Below are positions 23,515 to 32,100 of a stretch of 36,849 nucleotides of DNA, piece after piece (the first letter of the stretch is position 1; every line of letters starts with the position of its first letter). Below the pieces are notes generated by a model. That model saw only the letters and a list, made by a program, of their open reading frames with translations, was not told the origin of the DNA and made no database searches. Position numbers and translations under genes: made by a program. The stretch is from Micrococcales bacterium (lineage in GTDB: Bacteria; Actinomycetota; Actinomycetes; S36-B12; CAIYMF01), in the NCBI GenBank assembly GCA_024641605.1, contig JAHECT010000005.1, positions 1 through 36,849 on the forward strand, written 5' to 3'.

Positions 23515-25175
23515 CCCAGGCCGTGGGATCGCCCCCGACCGTGGGCTCCGGGCCGTCCGGTCCGCCCGCCGTCGGCACGCCGGCCCACGCACGAGGGTCG
23601 GTCGCCCGGCTGATGGCGCGCCTCGTCCGCCGCAGCACGATCGCGATCTCCGTGGCCCTGGCCGCCTGGTTCTACCTCGAGGTGGTCTCCTACCGGCTGG
23701 CCTACCCCGACGGCGTCCCGGCCGCCGACTTCGCTCTGTTCACCGAGAACCCCGCGGTCCGCATGCTGCAGGGCGTGCCCACCACACTCGACAACCCCGG
23801 AGCGTTCGCGCTCTACGACGCGGGCTGGATGATCGCGGTGCTCGTGGCGCTGTGGGCACTCATGACCTCGACGCGTCTCCTCCGGGGCGAGGAGGAGAGC
23901 GAGCGCGCTGACCTCATGCTGGCTGGTCCGTTGCGGGCCAGCACCGCGACCTGGGTGCCCATGGCGGTGCTCGTCACCGCCGGCGCCGTCGTCGGACTCG
24001 TGGCCACGGTGACGATGACGGTGGCCTACGGCGATCCCAGGGGCTCGGCCCTCCTCGGCCTGGCCCTGCTGGGGCTGGCGGGCACGTTCGCCGGCGTCGG
24101 GGCGCTCACCTCGCAGCTGGTGGAGGTGCGGCGGCGCGCCGCCGGGCTGGCGGCGGGTGTCCTGGGTGTCGTGTACCTGCTCCGGATGGTCGCGAACAGC
24201 GCCGACGAGCGGACCTGGCTGCGGTGGTCCTCACCGCTGGGATGGTTCGAGGCGCTCGACCCGTACGGCTCCCCCGACCTGCGCGCCCTCGCACCGCTCC
24301 TGCTGACCCCCGTCGTGCTCGTCGTGCTCGCCGTGGTGCTGCGATCCCGGCGTGACACGGGGTCCGGTCTGCTCGCCGGCGAGTCCAGGCGCCGCGCGCG
24401 GCTCGGTCTCCTCGGCAGCCCTCTGGCGTTCGCCTGGCGGACCGGGCGCCTCGTCCTGCTGGCCTGGGCGATCGCACTCACGGTCTTCGCGGCGGTCATG
24501 GGCGGACTGATCACGACCATGATCGACTTCCTGCTCGCCGACGAGACCTACGTCGAGATGATCGAGGCCATCGGGCTCGGGGACGCGTTCTCGCTGCTGG
24601 GATTCATCGGCTTCATGGCCGGCTTCTTCGGTATCGCGGTGGCCCTGCAGGCGGCCTGGCGGGTCGGGGTCGCGAGGAGCGAGGAGGAGTCCGGGCATGC
24701 CGAGGCCCTGCTCGCGCGGCGGGTGTCCCGCACGCGGTGGCTCGGCGGCCACGTCCTGCTCGCCGCCCTCGGGGCCCTCCTCCTGCTGCTGCTGGTCGGC
24801 CTCGGCCAGTGGATCGGGATCCTCGCGGCGGGATCGGACGACGTGTCGTGGTGGCAGTCGACGGCGTCGGCCCTCAACATGGCCCCGGTCATCCTGCTCG
24901 TGATCGGCCTCGGTGTCTCCACGTTCGGGCTCGTGCCCCGCCTCACGGTCGTCCTCCCGGCGGCATTCACCGGCATCGCCTACGTCCTCGCCCTGCTCGG
25001 TCCCGCGCTCGAGTGGCCCCCCTGGGTGCTCGACCTGTCCCCGTTCACCCACCTGTCCTACGTCCCGGCGGACCCCTGGGCGGCCACGTCCGGCCTCGTC
25101 ATGATCGGGCTCGGCCTCGCTCTCGTCGCCGCGGGGATGACGGCCTTCCACCGTCGCGACATCGTGGGTGATTGA
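23511..25175 (+). CDS. ABC-2 type transporter permease (large, about 12 TM)
   Basis: ATGA overlap with the ATPase; multi-TM; RLLRGEEESERADLMLAGPLRAS and ARSEEESGHAEALLARRVSRTRWLGGH repeated halves. Confidence 0.9.
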   Translation: MTQAVGSPPTVGSGPSGPPAVGTPAHARGSVARLMARLVRRSTIAISVALAAWFYLEVVSYRLAYPDGVPAADFALFTENPAVRMLQGVPTTLDNPGAFALYDAGWMIAVLVALWALMTSTRLLRGEEESERADLMLAGPLRASTATWVPMAVLVTAGAVVGLVATVTMTVAYGDPRGSALLGLALLGLAGTFAGVGALTSQLVEVRRRAAGLAAGVLGVVYLLRMVANSADERTWLRWSSPLGWFEALDPYGSPDLRALAPLLLTPVVLVVLAVVLRSRRDTGSGLLAGESRRRARLGLLGSPLAFAWRTGRLVLLAWAIALTVFAAVMGGLITTMIDFLLADETYVEMIEAIGLGDAFSLLGFIGFMAGFFGIAVALQAAWRVGVARSEEESGHAEALLARRVSRTRWLGGHVLLAALGALLLLLLVGLGQWIGILAAGSDDVSWWQSTASALNMAPVILLVIGLGVSTFGLVPRLTVVLPAAFTGIAYVLALLGPALEWPPWVLDLSPFTHLSYVPADPWAATSGLVMIGLGLALVAAGMTAFHRRDIVGD

Positions 25176-25269
25176 TCTCGCTCGCGAACCCACCTGCACC
25201 GGCCCTGCCGCCGCTTCCGGACGAGTACCGTCGTCAGGGCAACGACCTCGACGAGAAGGTGCAGGCGCC

Positions 25270-26157
25270 ATGTACGAGCAGATGCTGACCCGGATGCGCG
25301 ACGGTCGCGGCTTCATCGCCGCCCTGGACCAGAGCGGCGGGAGCACCCCCAAGGCCCTGCGGCTCTACGGCGTCGAGGAGACGGAGTACTCCGGCGACGA
25401 GCAGATGTTCGACCTCATCCACGGCATGCGCAGCCGCATCATCACCAGCCCGGCGTTCTCCGGCGACCGCGTGCTGGGAGCGATCCTGTTCGAGATGACG
25501 ATGGACCGCGAGATCGAGGGCAAGGGCAGCGCCGAGTACCTCTGGCAGGACAAGCAGGTCGTCCCCTTCCTCAAGGTCGACAAGGGCCTCGAGGCGGAGG
25601 CGGACGGCGTGCAGCTCATGAAGCCGATCCCGGACCTCGACCACCAGCTCATGAAGGCGAGCGGGCACGGCGTCTTCGGCACCAAGATGCGCTCGGTCAT
25701 CAAGCTGGCCGACGTCGGTGGCGTGGCCTCGATCGTGGGCCAGCAGTTCGAGGTGGGTCGTCAGATCATCGCCGCCGGCCTCGTGCCGATCATCGAGCCC
25801 GAGGTGGACATCCACAGCCCCGAGAAGGCGGCCGCGGAGGTGCTCCTGCGCGACGCGCTGGTGCGTCACCTCGACTCGCTCGGCGAGGACGAGCTCGTCA
25901 TGCTCAAGCTCACCCTCCCGAGCGAGGACGACTTCTACGCCTCCCTCGTCGCGCACCCGCGCGTGGTCCGCGTCGTGGCGCTCTCCGGCGGTTACAGCCG
26001 CGACGAGGCGAATGCGATCCTGGCCCGCAACCACGGTGTCATCGCGAGCTTCTCGCGGGCGCTGTCGGAGGGTCTGTCGGCGAGGCAGAGCGAGCAGGAG
26101 TTCGACGCCACACTCGACGCGTCGATCCAGAGCATCTACGACGCGTCGCTCGCCTGA
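25270..26157 (+). CDS. fda: Class I fructose-bisphosphate aldolase
   Basis: MRDGRGFIAALDQSGGSTPKALRLYG, VPFLKVDKGLE, GTKMRSVIK, GLVPIIEPEVDI, VVRVVALSGGYSRDEAN. Confidence 0.93.
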   Translation: MYEQMLTRMRDGRGFIAALDQSGGSTPKALRLYGVEETEYSGDEQMFDLIHGMRSRIITSPAFSGDRVLGAILFEMTMDREIEGKGSAEYLWQDKQVVPFLKVDKGLEAEADGVQLMKPIPDLDHQLMKASGHGVFGTKMRSVIKLADVGGVASIVGQQFEVGRQIIAAGLVPIIEPEVDIHSPEKAAAEVLLRDALVRHLDSLGEDELVMLKLTLPSEDDFYASLVAHPRVVRVVALSGGYSRDEANAILARNHGVIASFSRALSEGLSARQSEQEFDATLDASIQSIYDASLA

Positions 26158-26166
26158 GGCTCGGCC

Positions 26167-26988
26167 TTGTCACCTCGGCCGGGCCGCGCCGCCCTGAGGC
26201 GGGCGCTGTTCCTCATCAACCGGTACTCCCTCGACATCACCGACATCGCGCGAGGGAGCCTGGAGGTCACCGCCAACAGCGGGATCGCCGCGCTGCTTCG
26301 GATCCACGCGGAGCCCGGCGTCACGTCCGGGGAGCTGGCGGCTCACCTGGGACAGACCCGGGCGGCCACCTCACGACTGCTCACCACGCTCGTCGGAGCG
26401 GGCCTCGTCGAGCGGCGTGCCGATCCGCACGATGGCCGCCGGGTCCACCTGCACCTCACACGGCGTGCGTCCGTTCGGGTCCGGACCTTCGAGGCGCGCC
26501 TCGGCGCCTACCTCCTCGCTGCCTCGGCGGCCGCCAAGGACGTGCTGGAGGAGCTCGGCTCGTCGCAGCCGCGGAGCGACGCGCCCCGACCGACCCCACC
26601 GCTCGAGTGCGCCGCCGCGATGGCCGTCGTCGGCGCCCGCTTCGTCGCCGAGATCGAGGCAGAACCGGACCTGCGGGGGGTGGCGGGCGCCCTCGACCGC
26701 TACGCGCTCGTGCTGCTCGCCGAGCTGGGCGAGGTACGGCCGACCCAGATGGCCGAGCACCTGCTCCTCAGCCGCAGCGGCGCTACCGACCTGCTCGACC
26801 GGCTCGTCGACGGGGGACTCGTCGAGCGTCATCACGACCGGGTCGCGGAGGACCACCGGGTGGTGGTCACCACCCTCACGGCGGCGGGACAGCGGGCGGT
26901 GGACGCGCTCCTGGACGTCACCCGGCGGCGGCGCGCCGATCTCGCCCGTGTGTTCGCACTGACACTGGCGCTGGATCCAGCGCCCTGA
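26167..26988 (+). CDS. Tandem double-MarR transcriptional regulator
   Basis: Two winged-helix blocks: GVTSGELAAHLGQTRAATSRLLTTLVGAGLVERRADPHDGRRVHLHLT and VRPTQMAEHLLLSRSGATDLLDRLVDGGLVERHHDRVAEDHRVVVTTLT. Confidence 0.85.
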   Translation: MSPRPGRAALRRALFLINRYSLDITDIARGSLEVTANSGIAALLRIHAEPGVTSGELAAHLGQTRAATSRLLTTLVGAGLVERRADPHDGRRVHLHLTRRASVRVRTFEARLGAYLLAASAAAKDVLEELGSSQPRSDAPRPTPPLECAAAMAVVGARFVAEIEAEPDLRGVAGALDRYALVLLAELGEVRPTQMAEHLLLSRSGATDLLDRLVDGGLVERHHDRVAEDHRVVVTTLTAAGQRAVDALLDVTRRRRADLARVFALTLALDPAP

Positions 26989-26995
26989 GCGAGCC

Positions 26996-27514
26996 CTACC
27001 CCGCCGACTCCACGGGGAGGACGACCTCGTTGCGGCGCAGGAAGGGCGGCTTCCACGGTGGGTCGAACCGGGCGTAGCGAGGTCGACCCGCCACCACGAG
27101 GCCCTCGCGCAGAACCGCTGCGGTCAGTTCCTCGACCCGGCGGCGGTAGGCCGACTCGGTCCACCGGCCCGAGTAGCTCACGACGGCGGCGAATGACTCG
27201 CCGACCTCGTTGAGCGTGACGCCCGTGGCGCTGGGGGACGGCAGAGTCTCCGAGCGCGCTCCCTCGGGCATCACGAAAGCCACCCGGTGCACGCCCTCCG
27301 TGAGCGGTTCCTGGATCACCGGGGCCGTCATCGCGATCTTGCGGGCCTCCTGGTTGCGCCCCGAGATGTAGGAGACGAGCGGCCCGAAGCCGGCATTCCC
27401 CGCGCGCTCGAACGAGCCACGGAGGGACACCTCCGCCTCGATGTGCGAGGGGTACCTGCGGACCTCGAAGTCGGGAAAGCGGCGTACGACCTCGTAAGGC
27501 TGCTGCTCGGTCAT
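26996..27514 (-). CDS. SOUL-family heme-binding protein
   Basis: YEVVRRFPDFEVRRYPSHIEAEV..., KIAMTAPVIQEP, VAFVMPEGARSETLPSP, YSGRWTESAYRRRVEEL, ARFDPPWKPPFLRRNEVVLPV. Confidence 0.95.
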   Translation of the reverse strand: MTEQQPYEVVRRFPDFEVRRYPSHIEAEVSLRGSFERAGNAGFGPLVSYISGRNQEARKIAMTAPVIQEPLTEGVHRVAFVMPEGARSETLPSPSATGVTLNEVGESFAAVVSYSGRWTESAYRRRVEELTAAVLREGLVVAGRPRYARFDPPWKPPFLRRNEVVLPVESAG

Positions 27515-27563
27515 GCCTCCACGGTCCGGCCCGGGCGCCGGGGACGCAACCCGAACGCCGAGC

Positions 27564-28370
27564 TCACGCCCGGCGGCGGACCACGAGCGCTCCCGCGAGC
27601 AGGCTCACCGCCGCGGCGACGATCGCCGCCACCCCGACGGCGGTCGAGGCCGGCTCGGCGGTCAGGCGCTCGACGCCTACCCACGTGAGGCCCCACGCCA
27701 ATGCGATCCCCGGTGCCACCCGCCGCAGTCCGAGGGCCAGCACGACGCCGACGGCCGCGGCCACCGCCAGGACGATCAGCGCCCAGGCCGTCGCGGTCGA
27801 CCCCGTGGGGTCGACACCGGACCACACGAGCGCCGCGGCCGTGTTGGCCACGGTGGCGATGCACACCCAGCCGAGGTAGATCCCCAGGGTTCCGTCGACG
27901 ATCACGCGCTCGACCGTCGACCCGGCCGCCGGGGACCCGAGGCGCAGCAGCGCGACGACGAGCACCGCCAGCAGGCCGGCGATGAGCAGCACCGAGACCC
28001 ACAGGGCCTCGGCCTGGACCGAGCCGATCCAGGCGGCGTTGAGGACACCGCTGGCGGCGACCCACCAGCCGGACGCGCGCTGACGAGGATCGACCGCGCG
28101 GCCGGGGAGCAGCTGCCACACGGCCAGTGCGAGCAGGCCGGTGTAGATGACCCCCCAGATCGCGAACGCGGGACCGGCGGGGGCCACGAGAGTGGCGTCG
28201 GTGTCGAGGACTCCCCCGGCCACCTCGGTCACCCGGCGACCCGCGAAGGCGCCGGACCCGATCGTGGAGACCGCCACACCCAGGACGGCGGACACCGCCA
28301 CGGCGACCTGTCGGGTCCGATCGGCAGGCAGGGGCGAGGTGGTGGCGTCCGAGGTGCTCATGTCCCCCAT
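27564..28370 (-). CDS. TspO/MBR-like tryptophan-rich sensory membrane protein
   Basis: Multi-TM; PAGPAFAIWGVIYTGLLALAVWQLLP, SGVLNAAWIG, GIYLGWVCIATVANTAA; alternative ATG at 28361. Confidence 0.72.
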   Translation of the reverse strand: MGDMSTSDATTSPLPADRTRQVAVAVSAVLGVAVSTIGSGAFAGRRVTEVAGGVLDTDATLVAPAGPAFAIWGVIYTGLLALAVWQLLPGRAVDPRQRASGWWVAASGVLNAAWIGSVQAEALWVSVLLIAGLLAVLVVALLRLGSPAAGSTVERVIVDGTLGIYLGWVCIATVANTAAALVWSGVDPTGSTATAWALIVLAVAAAVGVVLALGLRRVAPGIALAWGLTWVGVERLTAEPASTAVGVAAIVAAAVSLLAGALVVRRRA

Positions 28371-28501
28371 CCTGGCGCCCCGCGTGCGGCCCGCCCAGCG
28401 ACGCGGCCGATGCCCGGCGCAGCACGACGTCCTGCGTCGACCGCGCCCCGCGGGCGGGACACCGCTGCTAGCGTCGGGACCAGCGACCGGAGGAGGCCCA
28501 C

Positions 28502-28906
28502 ATGCCCAGGTCAGCCGCAGTCGTCGAGGGGACCGTCGTGGCCGAGCCCCCGACCATGACCGTCGTCCGCGACGAGGAGCCGCGGTCCCGGCGCAAGGAC
28601 GGCATCGTCATACGCACCGTCAGCGGGAGCATCCGACTCATCGGCGGCTCCAGCGTCGTCGTCGGCGGGGCCGCCCTCGGATCGCTCGGCCACCTGGGCA
28701 TCCCCCACCGCGTCGCCGACACCATGGTCGGCGCGCAGGCCCGCACGATGCGGACGGTGTCCGGCGGCGCGGACAAGGTCACCACGAGCACGCTGCGTGG
28801 CATCGGACGCGCGGGCCGCACCCTCGGTGGCGGGACCCTCGGCGCCCTGACCGGGGCGGCGGGCGGGGGCTTCCGGGGAGCACGCAAGGCCTGGCGCAAC
28901 GGGTAG
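28502..28906 (+). CDS. Hypothetical basic, glycine-rich protein
   Basis: 134 aa ORF with GGAGGAGG SD and upstream TAGCGT; basic C-terminal GRAGRTLGGGTLGALTGAAGGGFRGARKAWRNG. Confidence 0.6.
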   Translation: MPRSAAVVEGTVVAEPPTMTVVRDEEPRSRRKDGIVIRTVSGSIRLIGGSSVVVGGAALGSLGHLGIPHRVADTMVGAQARTMRTVSGGADKVTTSTLRGIGRAGRTLGGGTLGALTGAAGGGFRGARKAWRNG

Positions 28907-29154
28907 GCCTCGACGCCGCCCGGCCATGCGCCGACGCCACGCAGGAACAGCGTGGTCGCGCCCCGCGCCGACGACCGCTCGACCGGCGCCCTTCCCACCG
29001 GTCCCGGGCACGCGGACTCACTGCTCCATTCGGGTCAAGGACCCTGCCGACTACGCCGATGAGGTGACGTCGGACGGTGTGCATGACACGGCTCAGCCGA
29101 CGACGACCCGGGCCCGAGCCGAGCCCATGGTGCAGCAGAGGGGTTCGGAGAACC

Positions 29155-32100
29155 ATGCCCACGACGTCCGGTCGCGCCCGCGCGACCACACGGCTCACGA
29201 CGGTGCTCGCCGCCGCTTGCCTGGTCGCGGCAGGTGCCGTGGTCCCTCTGTCCAGCGCGTCCGCCGCGCCGTCCACGCTCAGCGTCACCCCGCTCGGCTG
29301 GAACGTCGTCGGGCTCGACTCGAACTCGCCCACGGTCGCCACCGGGCCCGCTCGCTATGCCGTCGGCGCGAAGGTGTGCAACACCGGCGCCGCGACCGCC
29401 ACCGACGTGACCGCGACGTGGGCCTGGCTCACGGCCAACTCCCACGTCTCGATCCTTGGCCCGGCCGCCAAGAGCCCCGAGACCCTCGCCGCAGGCGCCT
29501 GCCGCTACTGGTGGTGGACCGTGAACGTCGAGCGGGTCGCCGCCTCGTTCAACACCGCGCGGGGCTTCCGGATCACCGCCTCGGCGGGCAACGCCCCGTC
29601 GGTCCAGACGCCGGCCAACCGCGAGATCTTCGTCGAGAAGCTCATCTCGCAGAACCGCAACAACGTCACCGGCAGCAGCGGCCCGACGAGCGTGCTCGTC
29701 GGAAGCACGTACACGTGGACCTTCAGCTACGACACCGGCACCTTCAACCAGGTGCAGGCCGGCGCCTTCCTCGACCCGTCGATCTTCGAGATCTCGTCGG
29801 TGTCGCAGTCCTACAGCACGGGTGGCGCGAACGACCAGTTCTACAAGGACGCCTGCGGCTGGATCAACGACACCACGTCGGCCCAGTACCGCTCCTGCAC
29901 GACGAATGCGAAGGTCGGCGGGACCATCACCTCGACCGTGACCGCCAAGGTCACCGGCACCGGCACCACCAAGATCTCGCCTCTGGTGCTGGACTTCTCG
30001 GGGTCCTCGTTCCACTACAACACCGACTACGCGTCGTCCGTATACGCCCTGACCGTCACCGCGACGGCTCCGCCGGCACCGACGGTCGTCGCCGACTCGG
30101 CCTCCACCTCGTCGGGCACGTCCGTCGACGTCGACGTGCTGGCCAACGACGTGGCGAACGGCGGCTCCCTCGACAGCAGCAGCCTCTCCGTCACCGTCGC
30201 CCCGGCGCACGGCACCGCGACCGTGGTCGGCGGCCAGCTCCGCTACGCACCCGCTCCGGGCTACTCCGGAACGGACACGCTGACATACCGCGTCTGCAAC
30301 ACCCTGGGCGTCTGCGGCACGGCTACCGTCACGATCACGGTGACGGCACCACCGGTCGCGGGTCCCGACTCCGCGAGCGTCCCCACCGCCGTCGCGACGC
30401 TCATCGACGTGCTCGCCAACGACTCCTCGGCAGCCTCGTACCCGCTGACGATCACCTCGCTGGGTTCGGCCGTTCATGGCTCGGTCACGGTCGTCGGCGG
30501 CCAGGTCCGTTACGTGTCCGCCGCCGGCTACCGCGGCCCCGACTCATTCACCTACACGATCTCCGACGGGCACGGGGGGACCGCGACGGCGACCGTGGAC
30601 GTGACGGTCACCAACACCGCGCCCACGGCCGGGGACGACTCGGCGGCGACGACGCATGCCGCACCCGTCACGATCGACGTGCTCGCCAACGACAGCGACC
30701 CGAACGGCGACGCTCTCACGATCGTCGCGGTGGGTCTCCCGGGGCACGGCACGGCCGTGGTCAGCTCCGGGGCGATCGTCTACACGCCGGTCGCGGGCTA
30801 CGCCGGGTCGGACACCTTCACCTACATGGTGTCCGACGGCGCCGGGGGGACCGCCTCCGCCGTGGTCACCGTGTCGGTCGCCAACGCCCGCCCGGTCGCG
30901 GCCGACGACGCGGCGTCGACGCCGGGCGGCACCGCCGTCGACATCGACGTGCTGGCCAACGACACCGACCCCAACGCCGACCCGCTGTCGATCACGGCGC
31001 TCACCAGCCCCGCGCACGGCACAGTGTCGGTCGTGGCCGGCGAGGTCCGCTACGTCCCCGCACCCGGCTACCGGGGAACGGACAGCTTCACCTACGCCGC
31101 CACCGACGGCTCGGCCTCGTCGGTGCCCGCCACGGTCACCGTCGCCGTGGCCAACACTCCCCCGGTCGCGCAGGACGACACCGTGAGCACCCACAGGGCC
31201 GCCTCCATCGACGTGCTGGGCAACGACTCCGACGCCAACGGCGACTCCCTCACCGTCACCGCGGTCGGCTCGCCCGCCCATGGCAGCGCGACGATCGAGG
31301 CTGACGGCACGGTGACGTACATCCCGACGCCCGGCTACACGGGGTCGGACGCCTTCACCTACACCGTGTCCGACGGCTTCGGCGGCACCAGCGTCGCGAC
31401 CGTCAGCGTCACGGTCGCCAACGCAGCCCCGATCGCGGCGGACGACGAGACAAGCCTGGCGCACGGCCCCGGCGCGACGACGACCTACGACGTGCTCGCC
31501 AACGACTCCGACCCCGACGCCGATCCGCTCTCGCTGGTGGCGCTCGGCAGCCCGAGCCACGGGTCGGCGGCCATCGTGGGCGGCAAGCTGTCCTACACGC
31601 CCACCGCGGGATACGTCGGCGACGACGTGATCACCTACACGGTGGCGGACGAGTACGGCGGCACCGCGACGGCCACGCTCCTCGTCCACATCACGAACGA
31701 CGCGCCCGTCGCGCTCGACGACTCGGCCACGGCCGCGCCCGCGACCGCCGTCGACGTGACCGTGCTGGGCAACGACACCGACGCCAACGCCGACGTCCTC
31801 ACGGTGACCGGCGCGAGCGGGGCGGCCCACGGGACGGTGACCGTCAACGGCGACGGGACCATCACCTACCACCCGGCCGCCTCCTTCCGCGGCACTGACT
31901 CCTTCACCTACACCGTCTCCGACGGGTTCACCACCTCCGCCCCCGCGACCGTCACGGTGACCGTGCTCAACGCGGCGCCGGAGGCCACCGACGACACCGT
32001 CGGGACGCCGTCGGGGACACCCATCACGATCTCGGTGCTGGCCAACGACACCGACGCCAACGCCGACCCCCTCACGATCACCGGCACGAGCCCGGCCGCG

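Noticed and set aside
25193-25265. CCTGCACC (25193-25200) / GGTGCAGG (25258-25265) inverted repeat before the aldolase gene, as a translational switch
   Set aside because: Only 8 bp with a 57-nt loop; a promoter near 25226-25231 would exclude the left arm from the mRNA. Not strong enough without TSS data.
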